A stretch of DNA of 64,000 bases from Flavobacterium sp. AED (GCF_000812945.1 NZ_JSYM01000001.1:992001-1056000); one strand, 5' to 3'. Positions 34,907 through 44,645 are shown, counted from the stretch's first letter. Notes: generated by a model from the sequence alone, not told the origin. Program-made: numbers and translations.

Positions 34907-35893
34907 TTACAATCTCGCTGGTTCTACCCATTTGAAAATATGTGACTCTTGAGGAATCACTAATCTTTCCGATATTTTTGCCATTCTTCCCGGTAATTTC
35001 ATCAAATAATCACGCGCTTTCTCTGCTTCATCAGTCAAACCAACAATCTTGTCAATTTCCCATTTGTCGATTAATTTTTGCATGATATCTACATAATCTG
35101 CAGCTGTATAAACGCCAATTCTTTGCGCCGAATCAGAAAACTGTTCGAAAGCAGTGCTTATTTTTTCACCTGATTCTCTCAAGAAATGCGCTGGCATAAC
35201 AATTTTTGCTTTCATCATATATTGAAACGCAAGCATCATTTCGCTAGGATCCACTTGAAAAATTCGAGTTACAAATTCGCTATAGGCATGATGATGACGC
35301 ATTTCGTCACCAGCAATCATTTTGCACATTTTAGACAATTTGTTATCTCCATATTTCTTAGCCATTTGTGCCACTCTGTTGTGAGAAACATAAGTTGCCA
35401 ACTCTTGAAAACTGGTATATACAAAGTTTTTATAAGGATCTCTTCCTGTTCCAATATCAAAACCATCGTTGATAAGGTGCTGCGTTGTCATTTCTACTTC
35501 GCGCATGTTTACACGACCTGACAAATACAAATATTTACTTAGTAAATCACCGTGACGATTTTCCTCTCCAGTCCACTGTCTGATCCATTTAGACCAACCG
35601 TTTCTCTCTACATTATCAATACCGTCTACGTCCATTAACCAGGATTCGTATGTTGGTAAAGCTTCCTCAGTAATCGTATCCCCTACTAAAGTCACCCAGA
35701 AATCATATGGTAATTCTTTTGCAATTTCACGTAATTCTTTGACCTCATCAAAAAAAGTATCGCTCTGAGAATTAGGCAAAAAATCTGTTGGTTGCCATAT
35801 TTTTTCTACTGGAATTAGATACTGATCGACAAAGCTATCTACGTTTTTTTCTAAAAACTGCATTACTTCTAATCGAATGTTTTTTATTGACAT
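34907..35893 (-). CDS. Acyl-ACP desaturase (soluble di-iron)
   Basis: The 328-residue protein is of the plant stearoyl-ACP-desaturase type. The two iron-binding helices are WTGEENRHGDLLSKYLYLSG (EENRHG) and KMIAGDEMRHHHAYSEF (DEMRHH). GRDPYKNFVYTSFQELATYVSHN lies between them. It introduces a double bond into acyl chains on ACP using O2 and reduced ferredoxin, so it makes unsaturated fatty acids aerobically. The next gene upstream, 10 bp away on the same strand, is a phospholipid acyltransferase, so the pair probably handles membrane lipid make-up. Confidence 0.92.
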   Translation of the reverse strand: MSIKNIRLEVMQFLEKNVDSFVDQYLIPVEKIWQPTDFLPNSQSDTFFDEVKELREIAKELPYDFWVTLVGDTITEEALPTYESWLMDVDGIDNVERNGWSKWIRQWTGEENRHGDLLSKYLYLSGRVNMREVEMTTQHLINDGFDIGTGRDPYKNFVYTSFQELATYVSHNRVAQMAKKYGDNKLSKMCKMIAGDEMRHHHAYSEFVTRIFQVDPSEMMLAFQYMMKAKIVMPAHFLRESGEKISTAFEQFSDSAQRIGVYTAADYVDIMQKLIDKWEIDKIVGLTDEAEKARDYLMKLPGRMAKISERLVIPQESHIFKWVEPARL

Positions 35894-35903
35894 TATATAT
35901 AAA

Positions 35904-36638
35904 TTAAATTTTTATTCCTTGAACAACTGCTGTTTCTGTTATTTCCATTAATTCAGCAAAACTATAATCTTTAACGGCTAATGGTTTGTGTACTACAAAG
36001 GTAAGATGATTTCCTAAACCTAAAGGAAAAAATCCGTATTTAACCATTTTCCAAGAATTGTTTATGCTTATTGGAACCACGTATGCCGATGGCGCGTATT
36101 TACACAAAATTTTCAATCCGCTTTGAGCAAACTCCTTCGGTCTCCCTGTTTTACTTCTCGTTCCTTCCGGAAAAATAACTGCCGTCCGATTGTATTTTTC
36201 AATATATTCCGATAATCCTTTGATGGCTGGAATGGCTTGTTTAGGGTCTTTTCTATCAATAAGAACAGAACCACCATGACGTAAATTAAAAGATACGCTT
36301 GGAATGCCGCTGCCCAGTTCTTTCTTGCTAACAAATTTACAATGAAATCGTCGGAAAAACCAAATCATCGCAATAATATCGTACATACTTTGATGATTAG
36401 AGACAAAAATCAAAGGAACATTTTTAGGAATACTTTCTATATTTTCAAATTTATAGGTTGTTCCTAAAAGATTCGTACATTTTAATAAGAAAAAATTCAG
36501 GTAATCAACACTTTTTTTATGGGCTTGATAGCCAAAAACATGGAAGCAAACCCACTGAATTGGGTGAAAAATAACCAAGGTAAGACCAAAACATAAATAA
36601 TAAATTATGGATATGGGATACGAAATTAGTTTTTGCAT
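35904..36638 (-). CDS. 1-acyl-glycerol-3-phosphate acyltransferase (PlsC family)
   Basis: The 244-residue protein has an N-terminal membrane helix region and the acyltransferase motifs VSNHQSMYDIIAM (HX4D) and VIFPEGTRSKTGRP (block III). IKGLSEYIEKYNR lies between them. It acylates lysophosphatidic acid or a related lysolipid at the inner membrane. It heads the transcript with the acyl-ACP desaturase. A second PlsC gene of this window is at 55067-55822. Confidence 0.9.
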   Translation of the reverse strand: MQKLISYPISIIYYLCFGLTLVIFHPIQWVCFHVFGYQAHKKSVDYLNFFLLKCTNLLGTTYKFENIESIPKNVPLIFVSNHQSMYDIIAMIWFFRRFHCKFVSKKELGSGIPSVSFNLRHGGSVLIDRKDPKQAIPAIKGLSEYIEKYNRTAVIFPEGTRSKTGRPKEFAQSGLKILCKYAPSAYVVPISINNSWKMVKYGFFPLGLGNHLTFVVHKPLAVKDYSFAELMEITETAVVQGIKI

Positions 36639-36680
36639 GCTTTAAAAATTTGGCACAAAAGTAAGAAATATATTTTTAGC

Positions 36681-36694
36681 CCGATTTAAATCGG
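36681..36694. repeat. Palindrome between plsC and rnpA
   Basis: CCGATTTAAATCGG is a perfect 14-bp palindrome in the 125-bp gap between divergent genes, 43 bp upstream of the plsC start. It could be an operator or another short repeat; the sequence alone does not decide. Confidence 0.45.
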
Positions 36695-36723
36695 AAACAA
36701 TATACAGGCTGAACGTTTAATCG

Positions 36724-36731
36724 TAACTTTG
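36724..36731 (+). promoter_or_regulatory. Candidate -7 element of rnpA
   Basis: TAACTTTG fits TAnnTTTG, 32 bp before the rnpA ATG. Confidence 0.45.
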
Positions 36732-36763
36732 CCAATCAAAATCAATGTACTTTTTCTATTAAA

Positions 36764-37201
36764 ATGAACTTCACTTACCCAAAAAACGAAAAGCTAAAAA
36801 GTAAAATTACCATTGGATTATTGTTTTCTGAAGGGAAATCAGTTTCTAAATATCCGTTGCGATTGGTTTATTATTCCGGTGCTTTGGGTAACCCTGAATC
36901 CCGAAGTTTCGGGACAGATGAAAAAATTAAAATGGGTGTTTCGGTTTCTAAAAAACACTTTAAAAAAGCCGTTGATCGCAATTATTTCAAACGGGTGTTA
37001 CGAGAAACCTACCGTCTCAACAAACATTTATTGATTGATAATCTGGACCAACCTCATGCTTTTATGTTTTTTTACCAAAGCAAGGACCGATTGAGTTATG
37101 AAGAAATCAATACCAAAACCATTCAATTATTTGAGAAGTTTATTGCTCAAAACAGTAAAAAACCTTTGCCAGAAAGCGGCTTAAATTTAGAAAATAAATA
37201 A
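36764..37201 (+). CDS. rnpA: Ribonuclease P protein component
   Basis: The 145-residue basic protein begins FTYPKNEKLKSK. It has the RNR-type motif in KMGVSVSKKHFKKAVDRN and YFKRVLRETYRLNK. RnpA helps the RNase P RNA bind and cleave pre-tRNA 5' ends. The region YSGALGNPESRSFGTDEKI (about residues 42-60) sits where related proteins have a short loop. It is encoded over a palindromic repeat (36899-36914), so the loop appears to have been enlarged by an in-frame insertion. Co-directional with the protease gene 103 bp downstream. Confidence 0.93.
   Translation: MNFTYPKNEKLKSKITIGLLFSEGKSVSKYPLRLVYYSGALGNPESRSFGTDEKIKMGVSVSKKHFKKAVDRNYFKRVLRETYRLNKHLLIDNLDQPHAFMFFYQSKDRLSYEEINTKTIQLFEKFIAQNSKKPLPESGLNLENK
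36899..36914. repeat. Palindromic repeat inside the rnpA reading frame
   Basis: TCCCGAAGTTTCGGGA, a 7-bp inverted repeat with a two-base centre, is translated as part of the loop ESRSFGT of RnpA. It is the same general type as the intergenic palindrome at 34015. Confidence 0.75.
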
Positions 37202-37304
37202 GTCCAATTTTACTAAATACCGTAGAATTGCGTTTACACTTTATCCCGTATAATTATTGGTGATTTATTCTTAATTTAGTACTCTCAAATTTAGTCCAAA
37301 AGCC

Positions 37305-38942
37305 ATGAATTCTTTTTTCCAAAAAAAAATTATAATTCCTATTGTCGCTTCAGCGTTTCTTTATGTTGGTGTGAGTTTCAAAGACGATTTTTTTGAAATC
37401 GCTAAACAAATAGAGATTTTCACCACCCTTTTCAAGGAATTGAACAAGAACTATGTCGATGAAACAAATCCTGGTGACTTAATGGACAAAGCCATCAAAG
37501 GCATGCTAGCCAGTTTAGATCCGTACACTGTTTATTTTAATGAGCAAGATGTGGTCAGTTTTAAAATAAACAATACTGGGGAATATACTGGAATAGGCGC
37601 TTTATTAACTAGAAAAGACGGCAAACTCATCGTAAAAGAGCAATACAAAAACTTTCCGGCAGATAAAGCGGGACTTAAAGCCGGTGATGAAATCACTCAA
37701 GTAGGCGATATTCTTTTATCTGATTTTAAAGAGGATGCCTCCGAATTATTCAAAGGATCAAAAAACACTAAAATTGACATCAAATACATCCGTCAGGGAA
37801 AACCGTATACCACCCAAATTATTCGTGATGAAGTGGAAATAAAATCAGTTCCTTTCTTTGGCAAAATAGATGCAGAAACCGGTTATATCGTTTTGTCCCA
37901 TTTCAACAACAAGGCTTCTGTAGAAACCAAAATGGCATTGGAACAATTAAAAAACGAAGGCGCTAAGAGAATTGTTTTGGACTTAAGGGGCAATCCTGGA
38001 GGACTTTTGAACGAAGCAGTAAATATTTGTAACCTTTTTGTTCCAAAAAATGAAATTATAGTCACTACAAAATCCAAGATTGAAAAATACAACAACACCT
38101 ACAAAACAACTAAAGAACCCGTTGACACTGAAATTCCTTTGATCATTATTGTAAATGGAAAAAGTGCTTCGGCTTCAGAAATTGTTTCGGGAGCTTTGCA
38201 GGATTTAGATCGTGCGGTGGTTTTGGGAAGCAGAAGTTTTGGAAAAGGATTGGTGCAAAGACCGGTTGATTTAACGTACGGAACCCAACTAAAAGTGACT
38301 ATTTCTCGCTATTATACACCTTCTGGCAGATGCATTCAAGCTTTGGATTATGCCCATAAAGACAAAAATGGTTTGGCTATAAAAACCGAAGAGAAGAATT
38401 ACAATGCCTTTAAAACCCGAAAAGGAAGAACAGTTTATGACGGTGGAGGCATTCAGCCCGATGTGGAACTTGACGAAACAAAATTGAGTCCAATTACAAA
38501 TGCATTGGTCAAAAATGATGGGATTTTTAATTATGTGACGAGTTATTATTACAAAAACCCAACTTTAGGCAATACCATCCCCACGATTTCTGATGCGGAC
38601 TATTTAGACTTTAAACAGTTTTTAAAAGCACAAAAATTCTCTTTTGACACGGATACGGAGTTGGCATTGAAAAACACTTTGGCCGTAGCCAAAAAAGAAA
38701 AAATAGACGGATCCATCACTGTCGAATACCAACAATTACTTTCCGCTTTACAAAAAAGCGAAGATGCATTATTGGATAAAAATCAAAAAGAAATCAAGAA
38801 TTTAATTTTAGAAGAAATCATTAAACGCTACCAATATCAAGAAGGTTTGTATCAATATTACATAAAAAATAATTCGGAAATTAAGAAAGCCGTAAGTATT
38901 TTGAACAATACCCCAGAATACAAATCTATTTTAAAATTGTAA
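37305..38942 (+). CDS. S41-family C-terminal processing protease (CtpA/Prc type)
   Basis: The 545-residue protein has a signal/anchor helix (about 7-24) and a PDZ domain (about 85-170; KAGLKAGDEITQVGD). The S41 catalytic core has NGKSASASEIVSGALQDLDRA (Ser) and GSRSFGKGLVQRP (Lys). The LRGNPGGLLNEAVNI strand comes before them. A C-terminal helical region of about 120 residues follows. It should cut proteins from their C-terminus in the periplasm. It follows rnpA and abuts the OmpA gene (overlap 1 bp), so it may act on envelope proteins. Confidence 0.92.
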   Translation: MNSFFQKKIIIPIVASAFLYVGVSFKDDFFEIAKQIEIFTTLFKELNKNYVDETNPGDLMDKAIKGMLASLDPYTVYFNEQDVVSFKINNTGEYTGIGALLTRKDGKLIVKEQYKNFPADKAGLKAGDEITQVGDILLSDFKEDASELFKGSKNTKIDIKYIRQGKPYTTQIIRDEVEIKSVPFFGKIDAETGYIVLSHFNNKASVETKMALEQLKNEGAKRIVLDLRGNPGGLLNEAVNICNLFVPKNEIIVTTKSKIEKYNNTYKTTKEPVDTEIPLIIIVNGKSASASEIVSGALQDLDRAVVLGSRSFGKGLVQRPVDLTYGTQLKVTISRYYTPSGRCIQALDYAHKDKNGLAIKTEEKNYNAFKTRKGRTVYDGGGIQPDVELDETKLSPITNALVKNDGIFNYVTSYYYKNPTLGNTIPTISDADYLDFKQFLKAQKFSFDTDTELALKNTLAVAKKEKIDGSITVEYQQLLSALQKSEDALLDKNQKEIKNLILEEIIKRYQYQEGLYQYYIKNNSEIKKAVSILNNTPEYKSILKL

Positions 38943-39748
38943 TGAAAAACTATTTTAAAATTGTTCTTTTTTTATTTTTCGGATACCTTTCAGCTCAAGA
39001 GAAACCAGTACAAACTGTCTATTTTGATTTTGACAAATATGCAATTGATAATGAACAAATTAAAACCATAATCGATTTTGCAAAAAAATCAGATACTACA
39101 AAAATTGAATCGATTCAAATTTATGGATATTGTGACGACAGAGGTGACAACGATTATAATTATGAATTATCAAAAAATCGTGTAAAAACGGTTCAGGATA
39201 TCCTTACTGCAAATGGTTTCAGCAAAAATAAAATTGTAATTATCGAAGGGAAAGGACGCGTTATTTTGACCAAAGAGAATGAAGAAAACTTAACCGAAAT
39301 ACGTTCTAAAAACAGACGCGTCGATTTATTTATTGTTGCCAAAAATAGTTTTGAAAATGGCATTTACAATTCGTTTCAGGACAATCACAAAGTTGGCGAT
39401 CGCATTTATCTAGAAAACATCTTGTTTGCATTAGGAAGCAGTGCCTTGCCATTAGAATCTAAAAAAGAACTAGACAAAATTGCAGCAATACTACAAAAAA
39501 ATCAAAAGTTGGAATTTGAAATTAGAGGACACGTATGCTGTACTCCAAGTTATTATGAGGACGCAATAGACGAGTATACTCACGAAAGAAAACTTTCCTT
39601 TAATCGTGCCCGAAACGTCTATCGATACCTACTATCAAAAAAAATTAACCCGCAACGAATGTCTTACAAAGGTTGCGGGAATAGATTTCCTTTAGGAAAA
39701 GGCGATGCGCTGGACCGAAGGGTTGAGTTTCTTATTTTGAAAATATAA
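38942..39748 (+). CDS. OmpA-family protein with two OmpA-like domains
   Basis: The 268-residue protein has a signal peptide (to about residue 18, SAQ). It then has two peptidoglycan-binding OmpA_C-like domains: TVYFDFDKYAIDNEQIKTI with KNRVKTVQDILTANGF, and NILFALGSSALPLESKKEL with RARNVYRYLLSKKINPQRM. There is no beta-barrel domain, so it is periplasmic or lipid-free and should bind peptidoglycan. The second domain has the unusual HVCCTPSYYEDA insert with two cysteines. Its start overlaps the protease stop by one base, and it ends flush against the convergent elaA-like gene. Confidence 0.88.
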   Translation: MKNYFKIVLFLFFGYLSAQEKPVQTVYFDFDKYAIDNEQIKTIIDFAKKSDTTKIESIQIYGYCDDRGDNDYNYELSKNRVKTVQDILTANGFSKNKIVIIEGKGRVILTKENEENLTEIRSKNRRVDLFIVAKNSFENGIYNSFQDNHKVGDRIYLENILFALGSSALPLESKKELDKIAAILQKNQKLEFEIRGHVCCTPSYYEDAIDEYTHERKLSFNRARNVYRYLLSKKINPQRMSYKGCGNRFPLGKGDALDRRVEFLILKI

Positions 39749-40195
39749 TTATACTTTCTGCATCTCAATATGCGGAATATCATCTTCTAAATACATTTCG
39801 CTGGTTTGCACAAAACCTTGGCTTTCGTAAAATTTTTTCAAATATAATTGGGCTCCAATGGTAATCTTGCTTTCGCCAAAATGAGACAAAATCCCTGCAA
39901 TAGCTTCCCGCATTAAGTCATGACCCCATTTCCTGTCGCGGTAATTTGCAGCAACGGTTACTCTTCCGATAGAAGCGTTATCAAAACTGATTCCTGCTTT
40001 AAAAAGTCGGGCATGAGCCACAATTGCACCTTCAAATTCTCCAAAGAGATGCAACGCGACTTTGTCTTTACCGTCAAGATCAAGATAAACACAGTTTTGT
40101 TCTACTACAAAGATCTCGCTTCTTAATTTGAGTATATCATATAGTTCATGTACCGTAAGCGCCTCAAAAGGCTTTATTTTCCATTCTAATGCCAT
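39749..40195 (-). CDS. elaA: ElaA-family N-acetyltransferase
   Basis: The 148-residue GNAT protein has the ElaA pattern. LTVHELYDILKLRSEIFVVEQ is at the start. ASIGRVTVAANYRDRKWGHDLM is the acetyl-CoA loop. YLKKFYESQGFVQTSEMYLEDDIPHI is at the end. The substrate is not known. Its stop codon is directly adjacent to the convergent OmpA gene's stop, with no base between. Confidence 0.88.
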   Translation of the reverse strand: MALEWKIKPFEALTVHELYDILKLRSEIFVVEQNCVYLDLDGKDKVALHLFGEFEGAIVAHARLFKAGISFDNASIGRVTVAANYRDRKWGHDLMREAIAGILSHFGESKITIGAQLYLKKFYESQGFVQTSEMYLEDDIPHIEMQKV

Positions 40196-40243
40196 GGATT
40201 ATTTCGTTTTTATATTAATTTTTAATTTAAAGTAATTTAGACA

Positions 40244-41221
40244 TTACCTTTTTTCAATTTCAACTGATTTTATAATGGATTCCAATTCATGCATCAAGTC
40301 TCGTTTTTCCTTTGATGGTGCATAACAAAAACCTTCCAAAACCAAGATTCTACTGTATTCCTTGTCTATAATCGCATAATTGATAAATGGACCCGCCATA
40401 AAATCATTTTTTAATTCCCAAGTTCCTTTGGTCTCGTAAGCATCTTTTCCGTCAAGAGTAATCTTTGAAAGATAAGGTGCATAGGCTTCTTCAGTAATCA
40501 TATTAGTATTGGGTTCTGTCCCGCTAATATATAAATTACCTATTGAATCCCGCATTTTTATGATATTGGAAATCAGATTTGGATTTTTCTTGATGTAATT
40601 TAAAGGAACTTGATAAATTAACAAACTTGTATTTCCACCGTTAATTTCCTTTTTTAGCCACATAAAATTACTTTTGTGAAGTACATAGGTATAACCGGTA
40701 GGAATCTTTATTGAGATATGAAATTTATTGTCAATTACTTGGGGATTCAGTAATGATTGGTTGTTAATTTTCTGGCTTTCGGCAATTTCCGTCTGCTTGA
40801 TTAATTGAATCATTTGTGGTGCATTTTTTTCCAGACTGGCTATAATATCGGCACCGGTCTTTCCTGAAATATGAAACACATTTTGAGGTGATGCGTATTG
40901 ATTTTTCTTTATTTCAAATTTATTTTGCGGTTCTTTCTTTACCACAATAATTGCTCGGGTATCTGTCATGAAGCCTTCCAGAAGCTTGACCGGATATTGA
41001 TTTATGTTAAAAAGCGGTTCTTCCTGTGGCAATCCTATGACTGGTGATGCAAACTTATTTCGAATGCTGTCCCCTATTTCACCATTCCACAACTGATCAT
41101 CAATAATAACTGAAATAGTATTGATTTTTCCAGTCGTTTTACGATGCAGATCATCATTCTTCTTTGCACAAGAAAAAAACAACAGGGAAACAAGAAGCAA
41201 TAAAAAATGGGTTTTATTCAT
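40244..41221 (-). CDS. DUF4837-family lipoprotein
   Basis: The 325-residue lipoprotein has a lipobox (LLVSLLFFSC, Cys18). The body is the one I know as DUF4837 in Flavobacteriaceae: ISVIIDDQLWNGEIGDSIRN, FKIPTGY-type ISIKIPTGYTYVLHKSNFMW and AIIDKEYSRILVLEGFCYAP. The function is unknown. It lies 48 bp downstream of the MltD-like gene on the same strand, so it may be part of a cell-envelope unit. Confidence 0.85.
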   Translation of the reverse strand: MNKTHFLLLLVSLLFFSCAKKNDDLHRKTTGKINTISVIIDDQLWNGEIGDSIRNKFASPVIGLPQEEPLFNINQYPVKLLEGFMTDTRAIIVVKKEPQNKFEIKKNQYASPQNVFHISGKTGADIIASLEKNAPQMIQLIKQTEIAESQKINNQSLLNPQVIDNKFHISIKIPTGYTYVLHKSNFMWLKKEINGGNTSLLIYQVPLNYIKKNPNLISNIIKMRDSIGNLYISGTEPNTNMITEEAYAPYLSKITLDGKDAYETKGTWELKNDFMAGPFINYAIIDKEYSRILVLEGFCYAPSKEKRDLMHELESIIKSVEIEKR

Positions 41222-41269
41222 TATAATTTAATTCTGAAATAAAACCCAAATTTATAGAAGTTTGTCGGA

Positions 41270-43123
41270 TTATCCGTTTATTTTTAACTTCATTCCGGGT
41301 TTAATACCTTCACCGCGAATATCGTTCCATTTTTTTATATCTGAAATAGTTACTCCAGGATATTTTTTGGCAATACTAAATAAAGAGTCGCCTTTTTTTA
41401 CATAATATTCCGCCGCCTCTTTTTTAGAAACTGAAGCTATATTTTTTTTCTTGAAAGAACTCGACGATGCTTTATCTGTAGTAATTGCAATTTCGTTTTT
41501 GGCAACAATCAAAGTAGCTCCTAGAGCAATATTATGGTCTGATAAATTATTCCATTGTTGTAAATCAGTTAAAGTTGCTCCAAACTTCTTAGCGATATTC
41601 CCTAGATTATCCCCTTTTTGAACGACATATTCTATGTCTTTTCGTTCTGGATTAGAAGCCAATTCTTCTTCTTTATTAACTTTAACTTCAGAAGCTGCTA
41701 CTCTTTGATTTTCCGAAACAGTTTCAGTAGGAACCTCCTCTACTTTAGGTTCTTTCTTAACTGTTCTTACAATACTTTGTTCAGTAATAATTTTTAAACT
41801 TTTACCATATGGAACTGAATTGCTTCGGAGTTTATTCCATTTCTTCAAATCTGAAACGGCGACATCATATTTATCCGCAATTTCACTCAGATTATCTCCG
41901 CGTCGTACTTTGTAATAGGAAGTTTTAGGAAGTTTTATTTGTTGCAAAGCATAATTAACAGTATCCCTTTTAAAAATAGGTTTTGTAACCTGAAACGGCT
42001 TTTCCCTAAGATTTAATTCGTGTTCAGCGTAAGCATAAATTCGGTCTTCATTTGAAACAAAAACAGCTATTTTTTCCTGTGGTAATCTCAAGAAATGATT
42101 TTCATCATGATAAAACGGAATCACATTTAGCTTATACGATGGATTTAACAACTGCAATTGTGCCATTGGAACATCCAGCAAATCAGATATTTGTTTGAAT
42201 GTCATTTGCTTTTTAATCAGGATTGTATCCGTAGCAAAATGCTTAATTATCGCTCTATCCGGTTTAATACCGTGTGCAGTATGATATTCATAAATATACA
42301 TTGTTGCTAAAAAAGCAGGCACATATCCTTGCGTTTCTTTTGGAAGATTTTTTCTAATGTTCCAATAATTTTGTTGACCACCAGAACGTCTAATCGCTTT
42401 AGAAACATTTCCCGGTCCAGAATTATACGAGGCTAAAACCAAATCCCAATCGCCAAATATCTTGTACATGTTAGACATGTATTGTGCTGCAGATTCAGAA
42501 GCTTTCAATACATCACTTCGCTCATCAATATAGGAATCAATTTTCAAACCATATTGTTTTCCGGTTTGATACATAAATTGCCAAAGTCCTGTAGCACCAA
42601 CTCTTGAAACTGCTTTTGGATTTAAGGCAGATTCGACAACTGCTAAATATTTTATTTCTAAAGGAACATTTTGTTTGGCAAGCGCTTCTTCAAAAAGCGG
42701 GAAATAATACTCCGAAATCGCCATCAATCGTTCAAAAGATTTCTTTCTGTATTTTAGGAATGATTTGATGATATTTTCCAGACCTTGATTGTATTCAATA
42801 TTGAAAGGTGATTTTGCATCCATCGCCGCCAGTCTTTCTTTCAAAAGTGCTGTAGGCAATTCATAATCCACTTTTTCGTCAATATTGATATTTTTTATAT
42901 CGTCGGTTATATTGTTGTATAAATCTAAGTTGGTCAATTCTTTCATCCACAAGCTATCAACACAAGTGGCCATGTCATCTTTCACGAAAGTTTTCTTGAT
43001 AGAATCTAAATAGGATAATTTGGGTTCTATTTTTACAATGTCTTTATTTTCAACAAGTTCTTGTGAAAACACAGTTACTGACAGCAATAGAAAAAACGAT
43101 AGGGTGGTATTTTTTATATTCAT
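41270..43123 (-). CDS. Lytic transglycosylase with LysM domains (MltD-like)
   Basis: The 617-residue protein has a signal peptide (to about residue 20). The SLT domain carries the catalytic Glu in YLAVVESALNPKAVSRVGATG (about residues 160-180), with GLWQFMYQTGKQYG and YNSGPGNVSKAIRR. Three LysM repeats follow at about residues 400-445, 495-540 and 570-615 (YKVRRGDNLSEIADKY, YVVQKGDNLGNIAKKFG and YYVKKGDSLFSIAKKY). It cuts peptidoglycan while binding it. It lies upstream of the DUF4837 gene, and a Ser/Glu/Val-rich linker separates the LysM units. Confidence 0.92.
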   Translation of the reverse strand: MNIKNTTLSFFLLLSVTVFSQELVENKDIVKIEPKLSYLDSIKKTFVKDDMATCVDSLWMKELTNLDLYNNITDDIKNINIDEKVDYELPTALLKERLAAMDAKSPFNIEYNQGLENIIKSFLKYRKKSFERLMAISEYYFPLFEEALAKQNVPLEIKYLAVVESALNPKAVSRVGATGLWQFMYQTGKQYGLKIDSYIDERSDVLKASESAAQYMSNMYKIFGDWDLVLASYNSGPGNVSKAIRRSGGQQNYWNIRKNLPKETQGYVPAFLATMYIYEYHTAHGIKPDRAIIKHFATDTILIKKQMTFKQISDLLDVPMAQLQLLNPSYKLNVIPFYHDENHFLRLPQEKIAVFVSNEDRIYAYAEHELNLREKPFQVTKPIFKRDTVNYALQQIKLPKTSYYKVRRGDNLSEIADKYDVAVSDLKKWNKLRSNSVPYGKSLKIITEQSIVRTVKKEPKVEEVPTETVSENQRVAASEVKVNKEEELASNPERKDIEYVVQKGDNLGNIAKKFGATLTDLQQWNNLSDHNIALGATLIVAKNEIAITTDKASSSSFKKKNIASVSKKEAAEYYVKKGDSLFSIAKKYPGVTISDIKKWNDIRGEGIKPGMKLKING

Positions 43124-43159
43124 ATTTTTATGATCAATGACCTATATTACAAATGATTA

Positions 43160-43193
43160 CAAATCTAATTTTTACAAACTTAATAGGTTGAAA
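43160..43193 (-). promoter_or_regulatory. Candidate promoter of the MltD-like gene
   Basis: On the minus strand TTTC (43193-43190), 22 bp, then TAGATTTG (43167-43160), a full -7 match. The start codon is 37 bp further. Confidence 0.45.
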
Positions 43194-43310
43194 CTAAAAA
43201 TTTCTTTAAATATTGTTAAAAATGCAACATTTCGTTCAATTATGAAGAATTTTCCTTGATTCCATTGTGAAAACTTCTTTTAAAATACAATTCATCAAAT
43301 TTTAAAACTA

Positions 43311-43347
43311 AAAAACCTTAGCGACAAATAGTTCTTCGCTAAGGTTT
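43311..43347 (-). terminator. Intrinsic terminator of pgk
   Basis: AAACCTTAGCGA pairs with TCGCTAAGGTTT (43313-43324 with 43336-43347). On the minus strand a T-run follows directly. Confidence 0.85.
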
Positions 43348-43420
43348 CTTATTATTATAGTTAGGTATTATTTCTTAATCTGAATTACAGTTTAAAATCA
43401 AACCTTTTTAAATCAATCAA

Positions 43421-44608
43421 TTAGTCCAGTATCGCTGCAATTCCTGGCAACACTCTTCCTTCAAGCATTTCAAGCATAGCGCCTCCACCAGTTGAAACAT
43501 AACTCATTTTGTCTTCTAGTCCAAATTGTTTTACAGCAGCTACTGAATCTCCACCACCTACAAGTGAGAAAGCTCCGTTTGCAGTTGATTCAGCAATGAA
43601 GTTACCAAGAGCGATTGTTCCGTTAGCAAAACTTTCCATTTCAAAAACTCCTAATGGACCATTCCAAAGAATAGTTTTAGAATCCATAATTACTTTTTTG
43701 AAGTTTTCCAATGATTTTGGTCCAGCATCAAGTCCTTGCCATCCATCAGGAATTGCCTCTACATCAACAATTTGAGTATCGGCAGTATTTGAAAATGCAT
43801 TTGCTGCAACAACATCAACCGGAATATGAATTTGAACTCCTTTTTCTTTAGCCAATCTCAAGATTTCCAATGCCAATTCTTGTTTGTCATCTTCACAAAT
43901 AGAATCTCCAATTTTACCTCCTAATGCTTTCACAAAAGTAAATGTCATTCCACCACCAATAATCATGTGATCCACTTTATCCAGAATATTCTCGATAACA
44001 GTAATTTTAGAAGAAACTTTAGATCCACCAAGAACTGCTGTTACTGGTTTTTCGCTGTTTTTCAAAACTTTGTTCAAGCTTTCGATTTCTTTAGCCAATA
44101 ATAATCCGAAACATTTTTCAGTTGGGAAGAACTGAGCGATAATTGTAGTCGAAGCGTGTGCTCTGTGTGCTGTTCCAAAAGCATCATTTACATAAATATC
44201 ACCAAGGGACGCTAATTCTTTTGCAAAAGCAACATCTCCAGCTTCTTCTTCACTATGAAAACGTAAATTTTCTAATAATAAAACCTCTCCAGCCTGTAAT
44301 TTATCCGAAGCACTTTTAGCTTCCACACCAACACAGTTTGAAGCAAACTGAACCGGTACTCCTAACACTTCTGAAGTTGTTTTTAGGATGTGTTTCAATG
44401 AATATTTTTCTTCAACACCTGATGGTCTGCCTAAATGTGACATCAAAATTACGCTTCCACCTTGAGCAAGAATAGCATCAATTGTAGGTTTTGCCGCTTC
44501 GATACGAGTGGCATCTGTTACGTTGAAATTTTCATCCAAAGGCACATTAAAATCAACACGTATTATTGCTTTCTTATTTTTAAAATTAAAATCGTTTAAA
44601 GTTTTCAT
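43421..44608 (-). CDS. pgk: Phosphoglycerate kinase
   Basis: The 395-residue enzyme starts [21 protein letters not shown]. It has [46 protein letters not shown] and [17 protein letters not shown], and ends with the nucleotide-binding [15 protein letters not shown] and ISTGGGA-type [15 protein letters not shown]. It catalyses the ATP-forming step between 1,3-bisphosphoglycerate and 3-phosphoglycerate. It is a single-gene unit with a -7 element TATATTTG at 44646-44653 and a terminator. Confidence 0.97.
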   Translation of the reverse strand: MKTLNDFNFKNKKAIIRVDFNVPLDENFNVTDATRIEAAKPTIDAILAQGGSVILMSHLGRPSGVEEKYSLKHILKTTSEVLGVPVQFASNCVGVEAKSASDKLQAGEVLLLENLRFHSEEEAGDVAFAKELASLGDIYVNDAFGTAHRAHASTTIIAQFFPTEKCFGLLLAKEIESLNKVLKNSEKPVTAVLGGSKVSSKITVIENILDKVDHMIIGGGMTFTFVKALGGKIGDSICEDDKQELALEILRLAKEKGVQIHIPVDVVAANAFSNTADTQIVDVEAIPDGWQGLDAGPKSLENFKKVIMDSKTILWNGPLGVFEMESFANGTIALGNFIAESTANGAFSLVGGGDSVAAVKQFGLEDKMSYVSTGGGAMLEMLEGRVLPGIAAILD

Positions 44609-44645
44609 TAAGTATATTTTTAGTTTGTTTTTTTTGAAAGAATAA

